The notes: generated from the letters alone by a model not told the origin. A stretch of DNA of 64,000 bases from Candidatus Ozemobacteraceae bacterium (GCA_035373905.1 DAOSOK010000020.1:30559-94558); one strand, 5' to 3'; positions 51,912 through 61,573 are shown, numbered from the stretch's first letter. Numbers and translations: made by a program.

Positions 51912-51940
51912 TTGACAGTCTCCGCCCGGGGCGCTAAGAT
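51912..51940 (+). promoter_or_regulatory. Strong sigma70-type promoter of serA
   Basis: TTGACA (51912-51917), exactly 17-base spacer, TAAGAT (51935-51940). The serA ATG lies 64 bases downstream with AGGAGAAG in between. Confidence 0.78.
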
Positions 51941-52004
51941 GGGGCCGTTTGCCTGACAGGCGACAGAGAATACAGAACAGGAACGGAACAGGAGAAGACT
52001 GCTC

Positions 52005-52928
52005 ATGGCTACTTTCAAGGTGCTCATTTCGGATTCGCTCGACCAGTCCGCGATCGATTTTCTGAAGAAGAACCCGGCGTTCGAGGTCACCTACAAGACC
52101 AAGATGACGCCTGAAGAGCTCGTCAAAGAGATTCCGGCATATCACGCCATTATCATCCGGTCGGCCACCAAGGTCACCCGCCCGGTCATCGAGGCCGGTA
52201 AAAACCTCAAGGTCATTGCCCGCGCCGGCGTCGGCCTCGACAACGTCGACCAGGTCGCCGCGAAAGAGAAGGGAATCGCGGTCCGTAACACCCCCACTTG
52301 CACCACCATTTCCGTCGCCGAGCTGGCGTTCGGACTGATGCTGTCGGTCGCCCGCAAGATGGGCCGTGCCAACATTTCGATGAAGGGCCAGGAATGGGAC
52401 AAAAAATCCTTTGAAGGCGCCGAGTTGTATGGCAAGACTCTCGGTTTGATCGGCACCGGTCGGATCGCTCAGGCCGTGGCTACCCGCGCCGTTGCTTTCG
52501 GGATGAAGGTCATCGGATACAGACGTTCCTCCACGGAATCCCCCATTCCCGAGATCGTCATGGTCACCAAAGATGAACTGCTCGCCAAGAGCGACTTCAT
52601 CAGCTTGCACATTCCGTTCGCCAAGGAAGCCGGACCTGCTCTGGGCGCGGCCGAGTTCGCAAAAGTCAAAAAGGGCGTGTTCCTGATCAACTGCGCCCGC
52701 GGCGGCACGGTCGACGAAAAGGCGCTGCTCGAAGCCCTCAACAACGGCACGGTCGCGGCGGCCGGCATTGACGTCTGGGAAAAGGAGCCGACCGCGAACT
52801 TCGATCTGGTCAAGCACCAGAACGTGATAGCCCTTCCCCACCTAGGCGCTTCAACGGCGGAAGGTCAGAGTCGCGCTGGGCAGGACGTCGTTGAGGTCGT
52901 CATCAACGAGCTTTCAAAGACGCACTGA
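52005..52928 (+). CDS. serA: D-3-phosphoglycerate dehydrogenase, short form
   Basis: 307 residues, without the C-terminal ACT domain, so no serine feedback site. Oxidises 3-phosphoglycerate to 3-phosphohydroxypyruvate with NAD, first step of serine synthesis. NAD-binding GKTLGLIGTGRIAQAVATRA (GxGxxG), RAGVGLDNVD near residue 72, catalytic Arg in NCARGGTVDEKALL, Glu in DVWEKEPT and His in LPHLGAST. AGGAGAAG precedes the ATG. serC follows after 79 bases and completes the next step, forming a two-gene serine operon. Confidence 0.95.
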   Translation: MATFKVLISDSLDQSAIDFLKKNPAFEVTYKTKMTPEELVKEIPAYHAIIIRSATKVTRPVIEAGKNLKVIARAGVGLDNVDQVAAKEKGIAVRNTPTCTTISVAELAFGLMLSVARKMGRANISMKGQEWDKKSFEGAELYGKTLGLIGTGRIAQAVATRAVAFGMKVIGYRRSSTESPIPEIVMVTKDELLAKSDFISLHIPFAKEAGPALGAAEFAKVKKGVFLINCARGGTVDEKALLEALNNGTVAAAGIDVWEKEPTANFDLVKHQNVIALPHLGASTAEGQSRAGQDVVEVVINELSKTH

Positions 52929-53007
52929 ACGAACGACCAAGGGAACGCGTCCGCTTCCCGGGATCGGGAAGCGGATTCACAACAATCTTCAAAGGAGCAA
53001 ATTTGAC

Positions 53008-54096
53008 ATGGCTCGCATCTTCAATTTCAGCGCCGGACCTTCAATTCTTCCGGTGTCGGTTCTCGAAAAAATTCGAGACGAGTTCGTAGACTTCAAGGGT
53101 TCGGGCATGTCGCTGGTGGAAATGAGCCACCGCGGCAAGATTTATGATGCGGTTCACACTGAATGCATAGCTTTGATCAAGGAACTGTTGAAGGTTCCGG
53201 ACAACTACAAGATCATGATTTTGGGCGGCGGCGCAACCCTTCAGTTCGGTATGTTGCCGATGAACTTCCTTTGGGGCGGCAAGACCGCTGATTTCACCAA
53301 CACCGGCGCCTGGGCGAAGAAGGCGGCAGATGACGCAAAGAAAATCGGCAAGATCAATATCGTTTGGGATGGCAAAGCCGACAATTACATGACGTTGCCC
53401 GATCCGAAAACCCTCGTGGCAAGCGAAGGGGCCGCCTATTTTCACATGACCTCCAACGAGACCATCGGTGGCGTGCAGTGGCAGCAGGGCTGGCCCGAGA
53501 CCGGCAACGTGCCGATATTCTGCGACATGTCGTCTGATTTCATGAGCAGGCCCGTTCCGGTCGAGAAGTTCGGCGTAATCTATGCCGGCGCACAGAAGAA
53601 CGCCGGCCCGGCCGGTGCCGCGATCGTCATCATGCGCGAAGACCTGTTGCAGCGCTGCCCCGAGAGCATCATCAACTATCTCGATTACCGCCTGCATGCG
53701 AAGGAAAATTCGCTTTACAACACCCCACCCGTGTTCAGTATCTGGGGCATCAAGCTCACGATGGAATGGCTCAAGAGCATCGGCGGTTTAACTGCGGCCG
53801 AGAAGCTCGCCACTGATCGCTCCAAGATCATTTATGACGCGATCGAGCGCTCGAACGGCTATTACAAGTGCCCGGTCGCCGCTCACTGCCGCTCGAAGAT
53901 GAACGTCGTGTTTCGGCTCAAGACCGAAGAGCTCGAGGCGAAGTTCCTCGACGAAGCCAAGAAGCTGAAGCTCGACGGCCTGAAGGGCCACCGCAGTGTC
54001 GGCGGCTGCCGCGCGTCGGTCTACAACGCCATGCCGATCGAGGGCGCCAAGGCGCTCGCGAACCTGATGGACGAGTTCGCCAAGAAGAACGGCTGA
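53008..54096 (+). CDS. serC: Phosphoserine aminotransferase
   Basis: 362 residues from the ATG at 53008, 9 bases after AAAGGAG; an open frame upstream to 52891 overlaps serA and is not used. Converts 3-phosphohydroxypyruvate and glutamate to phosphoserine and 2-oxoglutarate; PLP-dependent. FNFSAGPSILPVSVLEKI opens the protein, SLVEMSHRGK near residue 33, FCDMSSDFMSRPV and the PLP-lysine segment YAGAQKNAGPAGAAIVI. Second gene after serA. A GCAA-loop terminator follows. Confidence 0.96.
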   Translation: MARIFNFSAGPSILPVSVLEKIRDEFVDFKGSGMSLVEMSHRGKIYDAVHTECIALIKELLKVPDNYKIMILGGGATLQFGMLPMNFLWGGKTADFTNTGAWAKKAADDAKKIGKINIVWDGKADNYMTLPDPKTLVASEGAAYFHMTSNETIGGVQWQQGWPETGNVPIFCDMSSDFMSRPVPVEKFGVIYAGAQKNAGPAGAAIVIMREDLLQRCPESIINYLDYRLHAKENSLYNTPPVFSIWGIKLTMEWLKSIGGLTAAEKLATDRSKIIYDAIERSNGYYKCPVAAHCRSKMNVVFRLKTEELEAKFLDEAKKLKLDGLKGHRSVGGCRASVYNAMPIEGAKALANLMDEFAKKNG

Positions 54097-54112
54097 TACA
54101 GCCACATTGAAA

Positions 54113-54146
54113 GCCGGGGGGAGCCGCAAGGTTCCCTCCGGTTTTT
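54113..54146 (+). terminator. Terminator after serC
   Basis: GCCGGGGGGAGCC, loop GCAA, GGTTCCCTCCGG, then five T (54142-54146). The loop and upper stem are shared with the terminator at 61601. Confidence 0.82.
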
Positions 54147-54224
54147 CGTATCAGGGTTCTTTCCACCCTCTGCGTCTCTGCGCCTCGGAGGTGAGAACGT
54201 ATTGTCATCCCGGTGCGTTGGCTT

Positions 54225-54245
54225 GGGCGGCTCGCGAACCGCCCC
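54225..54245. repeat. Palindromic repeat, TCGCGAACC variant
   Basis: GGGCGGCTCGCGAACCGCCCC; closest to the 34264 copy. Between the serC terminator and the next gene. Confidence 0.75.
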
Positions 54246-54351
54246 TACGGATATATAGCTATTGTTCTACTATCGGGACTGGCAAAGAAATTGCAAATTT
54301 GAGAGAATGGGGATGGAATTCCCGACACTGAAACGGTTACAGGAGGTTGTC

Positions 54352-54915
54352 ATGAAACAGGTATCGATTCTTGCCCTGATTCTCGTTCTCGTCACTTTTG
54401 TCGCACCGCTCGGCGTTTTTGCCGAGACGGCGTCCGCGGCCCCGGCACTTCTCGACGTGCGATATGCCGAATGCCCGATCATGGGCGGGAAAGCCCTGAC
54501 TGACGTGGCGATCATCCACGAGAACAAGATCTACCATTTCTGCTGCCCGTCGTGCATCGACACGTTCAAGAAGGATCCGGCCGCGGCGATCGCGAAGATC
54601 AAGGATGCGAAGGAAGTAGTCCTGACCGTCACGAACCCAGACGGCAAGTGCCCGGTGTGCGGCAAGGCCTCGAACCCCGAATTCTTCCTGGTCCGCGGCG
54701 ACACGATCACCTACTACTTCTGCAAGGACTGCATCGGCAAGGACACGCCGAAAGCGGCTCCGGCTTCCGCAGCGCCGGCCGCTGCAGCGCCGGCCGTGGT
54801 CTCTCCCGACGCCTCCCCTGCCCCTGCGGCCGCGCCGGCCGCTGACGCCGCCGGCGACTCATCCGAGTGCGGCGACTGCTCGTCCTGTGGCGGCTGCCCC
54901 GCTGCCGGCAACTGA
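54352..54915 (+). CDS. Secreted Cys-rich metal-binding protein with two TRASH/YHS-like modules
   Basis: 187 residues from the ATG at 54352 (ACAGGAGG upstream). Signal peptide residues 1-24 (VTFVAPLGVFAETAS). Two zinc/heavy-metal binding modules: CPIMGGKALTDVAIIHENKI continuing to CCPSC (residues about 38-65) and CPVCGKASNPEFFLV continuing to YYFCKDC (about 93-118), the TRASH/YHS layout of metal-sensing or metal-trafficking domains. An Ala/Pro linker leads to a Cys-rich end ECGDCSSCGGC. Likely binds copper, zinc or similar in the periplasm; the metal is not known. A terminator follows. Confidence 0.78.
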   Translation: MKQVSILALILVLVTFVAPLGVFAETASAAPALLDVRYAECPIMGGKALTDVAIIHENKIYHFCCPSCIDTFKKDPAAAIAKIKDAKEVVLTVTNPDGKCPVCGKASNPEFFLVRGDTITYYFCKDCIGKDTPKAAPASAAPAAAAPAVVSPDASPAPAAAPAADAAGDSSECGDCSSCGGCPAAGN

Positions 54916-54935
54916 TCTCCCCGAGATCGTTTCTC

Positions 54936-54968
54936 AACCGCCTTCGCCCATTGCGTGCGAAGGCGGTT
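54936..54968 (+). terminator. Terminator after the metal-binding protein gene
   Basis: AACCGCCTTCGC (54936-54947) pairs with GCGAAGGCGGTT (54957-54968), then TTCTTTC. 12-bp perfect stem. Confidence 0.8.
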
Positions 54969-55240
54969 TTCTTTCTCGAGTCTTGCAGCATGAACCTCCC
55001 CCCATCCGCCTCGATGCTTCGACAGGCTCAGCACGAACGGGAATGCGGAATTCGCTTGTTGTCGTTCAGGAATCAACATCTTTATTACGCATACTATTTG
55101 TATATCATTATATATATCTATTTTTATATTGTTTCCATATCTGTACTTGCCCCCCGGGGAGTGTTTCGGGTATGCATGAGGGTGACAGATTTCGGGATCG
55201 ACGGCATCGGTCTGATGCCGAGCATAGGGAGGAAGATTCG
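54969..55240. other. Intergenic region upstream of the giant gene, AT-rich centre
   Basis: Holds a half copy of the dispersed repeat at 55012-55041 (CGATGCTTCGACAGGCTCAG, CACGAACGGGAA) and a strongly AT-rich stretch at about 55080-55135 (repeated TAT and ATAT), which may carry the promoter of the gene at 55241. Confidence 0.5.
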
Positions 55241-58200
55241 ATGGATATGAAACTCTGGCTTGTCATGGCGGTGTTTTGCCTGTGTTCCCTCGGAGTGCGG
55301 GCCGGCGAGATCGGTTTCGACGAGCAGTTCAGCCTCGCGGATGACCGGGCAGTTCAGCTCCAGCAGCTGATTCCGGGCACGGACGAGTATTACTACTACA
55401 CATGTCTGCATCTGCAGAACCAGGGCGAATACAAGAAAGTCGACGAGCTGGCGGCGCAGTGGATCAAGAAAAGCAGCTACACCTCGCAGGTGCAGGAGAT
55501 CCTGAACCGGCAGGCTCTGCTGAAGTATCCCACCGATCCGAAGGCGTCGCTGGCCTACCTGACGGACAAGCTGAACCTCCGGTTCAATCACCAGAAGAAG
55601 CTTCTCAAGGAGACGGCGAAATACCCGACGAACCTTGACGCGAATCTCATCTCCCGAAGCGCTTTCCAGGACAGGGCATTTTCGCAGTACAGCGACCTGA
55701 GCGGTTGTGAAGATGCAGCCCTCGACTACCTCCGCGAATCGAACCTCGATCCCGACCGGCGCCGGAACCTTCTGAGCCGCATGACCCGTCCGGACGGCGG
55801 CGCGGCCCTCGCCCGCATGGTCGTCGAAGACCTGAAATACGAGAACAGCGGCGGGTTCGGCTCGCTGACGATCCATTCGAAGCTGACGCGCGAGCAGCTC
55901 GAGGAGTGCGCGAAGCTGTCTCCGGAACTGCTGACCATGACGACGTTCGTCGATGCGATGATCGAGAAGCTGCAGCCCTCGGCCGACATCGACTGGCGGT
56001 ATGATCCGAAGGAGAAGGAAGCCTATCTTGCGCGGCTGTGGAAATTCGCCGAGCCGCTTCCCCCCGTTCACAACTCGCTGAAGGCCTGCATTCTGTATCA
56101 CCTCCTCAAGCTCGACCAGTCGCAGGGCGTCTGCAACAAGGCTCTGTTCCTTACGTATCTCAAGCTTCCCCGGCCTGTGTCGTACATGAACGATCGCTGG
56201 CTGGACCGCGACGAGAACCGGCGCTACCAGGTCAACCTCAACGCCGACTTTTCGAGCCGAACGCAGTTGGCTGCGATCGGCAACGACGAGCAGCTGGTGC
56301 GCAGTTATCTGCAGGAGATTCTGGCCGGCGCCGAGGACCCCGGCACGTTCCGCGACTACGTCGAGTCGGGCTGGCTGACGCGTATTTTTGCGGAAACGAA
56401 GATCCTGGCGGGTGCGCCCAACCCGGAACGCTGGTATTCCCTTCTTCAGGCGGCCGATCTGCAGGGCCTGAAAGAGCGCGTCGATCTCGATTTCCTGCCC
56501 ACCAACAAAGAAGTTCTGAATCCGGCCGATCGCGTCGTGCTGAACGTCGCCGTGAAGAACGTGCCGACGCTGATCATCAAGGTGTTCCGCATCAATGCGT
56601 TCACCCATTATCGGGAAAAGCGCGAGGAGATCACCACGGGCGTCGACCTGGACGGCCTGGTTCCGAACGAGGAGAAGGTCGTCACGTATGAGCAGCCCGA
56701 GATCCGGCGCCACGTCGAGACGTTCGAATTCCCCCAGCTCATCGAGCCGGGCGTCTACGTCATCGAGCTGATCGGAAACGGCAAGAGCAGCCGCGCCCTG
56801 ATCCGGAAGGGGCGCCTCGCCCTGACGCAGCGCATCGGCGCCGCGGGCCACGTGTTTTCGGTGTTCGACGAGGCTCACCGGCCGGTGAAGGATGCCGTGC
56901 TCTGGCTTTCAGGCCAGGAATACAAGGCCGACGAGCGTGGCGAATACACGATTCCGTACAGCACCCGGCCAGGCGCGGAGAAGCTGATCATCCAGCGCGG
57001 CACGTTCGCCTGCCTGCACGAGTTCACACACATGCCCGAGTCGTACGAGCTCGGCGGCAGTTTTCTCGTGGCGCGCGAGTCGCTTCTCGAAGGCCAGATC
57101 GCCACGGTGGCGGTGCGGGCGGACCTGACGACGAACGGTTTCGCGGCCCGCATCGGACTCCTGAAGGAAGCCCGCCTGGCCGTGACGACGGTCGATCACG
57201 AAGGCGTGGCCGCGGCCAAGGAGTTCCCCGACATCAAGCTGACCACCGCCGATGAAACGCTCGTTCCCTTCAAGGTTCCCGAGAACCTGGCGCGCATCAC
57301 CTTCACCCTCACGGGCAAGGTGGACAACCTCAGCCAGGGCAAAAAAACCGACCTTTCCCTCTCCCGGACGGTCGATCTCAATGGCATCCAGGCGACCGAC
57401 AAGATCGAGAGCCTGTTCGTGCGGCATCTGGCCGACGGCTACGCGGCCGAACTGCTCGGCAAGACCGGCGAGCCGCTTCCCGAGCGCGCGCTGCAGGTCG
57501 AGATCAGGCATCGCCTTTTCAGACAATCCCTGCATCTGGTCATGCAGACCGACGCCGCCGGCCGAGTTCTGCTCGGCAACCTGCCGGAGATCGCCTGGGT
57601 GAAACTCACCAGCCCAGAAGGCTGCTCCCACACATTCACGCCCGTCACCGACTGGCACACCCTTCCGGGAACGATTCACGGGCTGGCCGGGGTTTCTCTG
57701 CTGGTGCCCGTCACAAGCCGTGACGACGTGAAGGTCGGCGAGCTGGTCTCGCTGTTCGAAACGCGCGGCGGTTCGTATGTCGCCGACTGCCTGGCGAGCG
57801 TGAAGCGGCAGGACGGCTTCCTCTCGATCGAAGGTCTCTCGGCGGGCGATTACGAGCTGTTCGTCAAGCCACTCGCGCGCGCCGTTACCCTCCGAATCAC
57901 CGAGGGAAAGGCGGCAGGCACCTTCCTGCTTTCGGAGTCGCGGTATCTGCAGACCCGCTCGGTTCCGCCCGTTCAGATCGTCAGCGCGACGCATGACGAC
58001 AAGGCGGGCGTCGTCCGCATCCAGTTGAAAAACGCCACCACGATGACCCGCGTGCACGTGCTGGCGACGCGCTACCTGCCCGAAACCGACCTGTTCGACG
58101 CGCTCGCCGCCCGCGGCGTTCCCGATCCGTTGCACATCAGGCTTTCCCAGCCTCTCTCGCGCTACCTGTCCGGCCGCACGATCGGGGACGAGTTGCGCTA

Positions 58201-61200
58201 TGTGCTGGAGCGGAAATACGCGAAGATCTTCCCGGGCAACATGCTGCGGCGCCCCGGTCTGCTGCTCAATCCCTGGAGTCTCCGCAAGACGGACACGGTG
58301 ACCGACGAGGCCGCGAAGGGGGAATCCTGGGGCGCGGTGCCAGAGCCAGAGCCCACCATCGGCGGGTTCGGCGGCGGCGTCAGCGGGCAGGCGGCCGCAC
58401 AGGACCAGGAAGCGGCGTTTCCGATCATGGATTTCCTGCCCCGGCCGGCGCTTCCGCTGTTGAATCTGAAGCCGGACCAGAACGGGCTTGTGACCGTTGA
58501 GACAAAAGATCTCGAATCCCGGCGGCAGCTCCACATTGTTGCGATCGACCTTGCCGACGCGGCCTACCGCGAACTGGTGGTGGCCGACGCGGCGTGCGAG
58601 CATCGCGACCGACGCATGGCGCGCGCGCTCGATCCGAAGGGCCACTTCTCGGAGCAGAAGAACATCACCATCGCCTCGGCGGGGAAGACGTTCACGCTCG
58701 AAGAGGCTTCCAGCGCGAAGATGGAGGTATACGACACGCTCGAGTCGGTGTACACCCTGTTCACCGCGCTGAACCGCGATGCGGCCATGTCCGAGTTCAG
58801 TTTCATCCTGACCTGGCCGAGCAAGACGCGGGAGGAGAAGCAGACGCTGTATTCGAAGTATGCCTGTCACGAGCTGAGCTTCTTCCTGTTCAAAAAAGAC
58901 CCGGAGTTCTTCAAGGAGGTCATCAAGCCGTATCTGGCCAACAAGAAGGACAAGACCTTCCTCGACCACTGGCTGCTCGACGACGACCTGCACGGGTATC
59001 TCGAGCCCTGGGCCTACGGCCGCCTGAATGTCGTCGAACGGATTCTTCTCGCCCGGAAGCTCAAGGATGAATGGGAAGCGACCCGGCGGCACGTTTCCGA
59101 TCTCTTCGACCTGATTCCGCCGGATGCGGAGCGGTTCAACCAGCTCTTCGCCGCGGCGCTCAAGGGAAGCGCCCTCGACACCGACCGCGCGGGCGGGCTC
59201 AGGACCGGCATGCTGAAGGCTATGGCCCCGCCCCCGCCGCCGGCGCTGAAGACCGCGTTCGAGAAGTCGAAGAGGGACATGGCTCCGATGAAGCCCTCCG
59301 CCATGCCCGCCCCCTCGGCCCAGCGGATGATGGCTGCCGGAAAGAGCATGATCGCCAAGGACCAGGACATCGAAGCCGCGCCCTGCGAGCGCGAGGAGAT
59401 GGCCGCCGACATGCCGATGGACGCCATGAGCCTCGCCGAATCCGACGAAGGGTTCGCGATCGAAGCGGATGACAAGCGGCGCGAGCAGGCCCGCCAGCTG
59501 TTCCGGCAGCTCGACAAGACCGAGGAGTGGGTCGAGAACAATTACTGGCACCTGCCCATCGAGCGTCACACGGCCGACCTGGTCACGGTCAACGGCTTTT
59601 GGTGCGACTTCGCGGCCTGCCCGGCCGACCGGCCGTTCCTGTCGACCCGGATGGCCGAAGCCACGCGCAACTTCACCGAGATGATGTTCGCCCTTTCCGT
59701 GCTCGATCTGCCGTTCACGTCGCCGACGCACGAGATGGCGGCCGAGCAGAATCGCGTGCATCTGAAGCCCGGCGCCGACGTCGTGATCTTCCACCAGGAG
59801 GTCAAGCCCGCCGAGCCGCCCGAGAAGGGGTCGGCAATTCTGATCGGGCAGAACTTCTTCGCGCGCAGCGACCGGTACCGCTACGAGAACAACGAGCGGT
59901 TCGACAAGTTCGTGACCGAGGAGTTCCAGACGTTCCGGGTGTACGGGTGCCAGGTGGTCCTGACGAACCCGACCTCGGCCCGCAAGAAGGTCGATCTGCT
60001 GCTCCAGATCCCGAACGGCGCGATTCCGGTGGAGAACGGCTTCTACACGAAGAGCCGCCATCTGCCGCTCGATCCGTTCTCGACGCAGACGATCGAGTAT
60101 TTCTTCTACTTCCCGAAGCCCGGCAGTTTCGTGCATTTCCCGGTTCACGTGGCCGAGAACGGCCGGTATGTCGGCTCGGCCGAGCCGTTCACTTTCGCCG
60201 TGGTGGATGAACCGACCCGCATCGACACGACGTCCTGGGAATATATTTCCCAGAATAGTTCAGACGACGAGGTTCTCGCGTATCTGCAGAAGAACAACAT
60301 CGACCGGCTCGACCTCGAGCAGATCGCTTTCCGCATGCGCGATGCCGGGTTCTTCAGGAAAGCGATCGCCCTTCTGCAGGCTCGGCACGTGTTCCACCAG
60401 ACCCTCTGGTCGTATGGACTGAAGCACGACGACGTGCCGGCGATCCGCGAGTATCTGCGGTTCTCCCCGATCGCGCAGAACAGCGGAACCACGCTGGACA
60501 GCCCGCTGCTGAAGCTCGATCCCGTCGAGCGGTTCGCCTACCAGCACCGGGAGTACTGGCCTCTGGTGAACGCCCGGGTGTACCAACTCGGCAAGAAGCG
60601 CAAGATCCTCAACGAGCAGTTCTCACAGCAGTATCACGCCCTGCTGGCGGATCTGCGGTATCACCCGCGCCTGAGCGACGCCGACCTGATGGCGGTTGTG
60701 TACTACCTGCTGCTCCAGGACCGCGTGGAGGAGGCCATCCGTTTCTTCGACCGAGTGAAGGATCCGGCCGTTATGAATACCATTCAGTATACATACTTCC
60801 AGGCCTATCTCGCGTTCTCGAAGCAGGAGCCGGCGAAGGCGGTGGAGCTCGCGACGCCGCTGGAAAACCACCCGGTCGACCGCTGGCGGAATCTGTTCCG
60901 CGATGTTCTCGCCCAGGCGAAGGAGATCACGGGCGGAAAGACGGCCGTGATCGACCAGGAGGACCGCGACCAGCAGCAGGCCCGGCTGGCCGATACGGCG
61001 CCGACGTTCGATCTGAAGGTGGAGAACCGGGAGATCACGCTTCGCTACAAGAATCTTTCGTCGTGCAATCTCAACTTCTACCTGATGGATCTCGAACTGC
61101 TCTTCTCGCGGAACCCGTTCGTGCAGGACGTCACCGGTCAGTTCGCGATCATCCATCCGAACGCCACGATGGCGGTCGCCCTGCCGGCCGGGAAGGACGT

Positions 61201-61573
61201 GCTCACCATGCCGCTGCCCGCCGAATTCAAGGACCGCAACGTGATGATCGAGGCCACCGGCTCGGGCGTGACGCGCAGCCAGGCGTATTACCCCAACTCG
61301 CTCGGCATCCAGATGATGGAGAACTACGGCCAGGTGCGCATCACCGCCGCCGACTCCGGCGCGCCGCTTCCGAAGGTCTACGTCAAGGTATTCGCCCGCA
61401 TGAAGGACGGCCAGACGGTGTTCTTCAAGGACGGCTACACCGATCTGCGCGGCCGGTTCGACTACGCCTCGCTGAGCACGAACCAGCTCGAGCAGGTCGA
61501 CCGTTTCTCGATCCTGATCATGAGCGACACGCTCGGCTCGGTCGTTCGCGAGGCCGCGCCGCCGAAGATGTAA
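55241..61573 (+). CDS. 2110-residue secreted protein of unknown function
   Basis: 2110 residues, start after GGGAGGAAG. Signal peptide residues 1-21 (VMAVFCLCSLGVRAGE). Residues about 25-450 are helical, TPR-like. From about 420 there are beta-rich modules with a macroglobulin-like flavour (NPADRVVLNVAVKN, IEPGVYVIELIGNGKSSRAL, VFSVFDEAHRPVKDAVLWLS), and carboxypeptidase-regulatory-like segments near 540 and at the C-terminus (SGAPLPKVYVKVFARMKDGQ). Residues about 1325-1410 are a Met/Pro/Ala-rich low-complexity linker. Repeated helix pairs follow at about 1660-1900. No thioester CxEQ motif was seen, so it is not a classical alpha-2-macroglobulin. It stands alone with its own terminator. Confidence 0.75.
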   Translation: MDMKLWLVMAVFCLCSLGVRAGEIGFDEQFSLADDRAVQLQQLIPGTDEYYYYTCLHLQNQGEYKKVDELAAQWIKKSSYTSQVQEILNRQALLKYPTDPKASLAYLTDKLNLRFNHQKKLLKETAKYPTNLDANLISRSAFQDRAFSQYSDLSGCEDAALDYLRESNLDPDRRRNLLSRMTRPDGGAALARMVVEDLKYENSGGFGSLTIHSKLTREQLEECAKLSPELLTMTTFVDAMIEKLQPSADIDWRYDPKEKEAYLARLWKFAEPLPPVHNSLKACILYHLLKLDQSQGVCNKALFLTYLKLPRPVSYMNDRWLDRDENRRYQVNLNADFSSRTQLAAIGNDEQLVRSYLQEILAGAEDPGTFRDYVESGWLTRIFAETKILAGAPNPERWYSLLQAADLQGLKERVDLDFLPTNKEVLNPADRVVLNVAVKNVPTLIIKVFRINAFTHYREKREEITTGVDLDGLVPNEEKVVTYEQPEIRRHVETFEFPQLIEPGVYVIELIGNGKSSRALIRKGRLALTQRIGAAGHVFSVFDEAHRPVKDAVLWLSGQEYKADERGEYTIPYSTRPGAEKLIIQRGTFACLHEFTHMPESYELGGSFLVARESLLEGQIATVAVRADLTTNGFAARIGLLKEARLAVTTVDHEGVAAAKEFPDIKLTTADETLVPFKVPENLARITFTLTGKVDNLSQGKKTDLSLSRTVDLNGIQATDKIESLFVRHLADGYAAELLGKTGEPLPERALQVEIRHRLFRQSLHLVMQTDAAGRVLLGNLPEIAWVKLTSPEGCSHTFTPVTDWHTLPGTIHGLAGVSLLVPVTSRDDVKVGELVSLFETRGGSYVADCLASVKRQDGFLSIEGLSAGDYELFVKPLARAVTLRITEGKAAGTFLLSESRYLQTRSVPPVQIVSATHDDKAGVVRIQLKNATTMTRVHVLATRYLPETDLFDALAARGVPDPLHIRLSQPLSRYLSGRTIGDELRYVLERKYAKIFPGNMLRRPGLLLNPWSLRKTDTVTDEAAKGESWGAVPEPEPTIGGFGGGVSGQAAAQDQEAAFPIMDFLPRPALPLLNLKPDQNGLVTVETKDLESRRQLHIVAIDLADAAYRELVVADAACEHRDRRMARALDPKGHFSEQKNITIASAGKTFTLEEASSAKMEVYDTLESVYTLFTALNRDAAMSEFSFILTWPSKTREEKQTLYSKYACHELSFFLFKKDPEFFKEVIKPYLANKKDKTFLDHWLLDDDLHGYLEPWAYGRLNVVERILLARKLKDEWEATRRHVSDLFDLIPPDAERFNQLFAAALKGSALDTDRAGGLRTGMLKAMAPPPPPALKTAFEKSKRDMAPMKPSAMPAPSAQRMMAAGKSMIAKDQDIEAAPCEREEMAADMPMDAMSLAESDEGFAIEADDKRREQARQLFRQLDKTEEWVENNYWHLPIERHTADLVTVNGFWCDFAACPADRPFLSTRMAEATRNFTEMMFALSVLDLPFTSPTHEMAAEQNRVHLKPGADVVIFHQEVKPAEPPEKGSAILIGQNFFARSDRYRYENNERFDKFVTEEFQTFRVYGCQVVLTNPTSARKKVDLLLQIPNGAIPVENGFYTKSRHLPLDPFSTQTIEYFFYFPKPGSFVHFPVHVAENGRYVGSAEPFTFAVVDEPTRIDTTSWEYISQNSSDDEVLAYLQKNNIDRLDLEQIAFRMRDAGFFRKAIALLQARHVFHQTLWSYGLKHDDVPAIREYLRFSPIAQNSGTTLDSPLLKLDPVERFAYQHREYWPLVNARVYQLGKKRKILNEQFSQQYHALLADLRYHPRLSDADLMAVVYYLLLQDRVEEAIRFFDRVKDPAVMNTIQYTYFQAYLAFSKQEPAKAVELATPLENHPVDRWRNLFRDVLAQAKEITGGKTAVIDQEDRDQQQARLADTAPTFDLKVENREITLRYKNLSSCNLNFYLMDLELLFSRNPFVQDVTGQFAIIHPNATMAVALPAGKDVLTMPLPAEFKDRNVMIEATGSGVTRSQAYYPNSLGIQMMENYGQVRITAADSGAPLPKVYVKVFARMKDGQTVFFKDGYTDLRGRFDYASLSTNQLEQVDRFSILIMSDTLGSVVREAAPPKM

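Larger units (their letters stand above)
51663..52004. other. 342-base intergenic region upstream of serA
   Basis: Contains the dispersed repeat at 51700-51895 and the serA promoter at 51912-51940. The divergent exonuclease start is at its left end. Confidence 0.5.

Noticed and set aside
56909..60148. 1079-codon open frame on the minus strand inside the giant gene
   Set aside because: High-GC antisense shadow; the plus-strand product has a signal peptide, ribosome site and domain structure.
55241..61573. Classical alpha-2-macroglobulin
   Set aside because: No CxEQ thioester motif or bait-region landmarks were found; only a general beta-domain resemblance.
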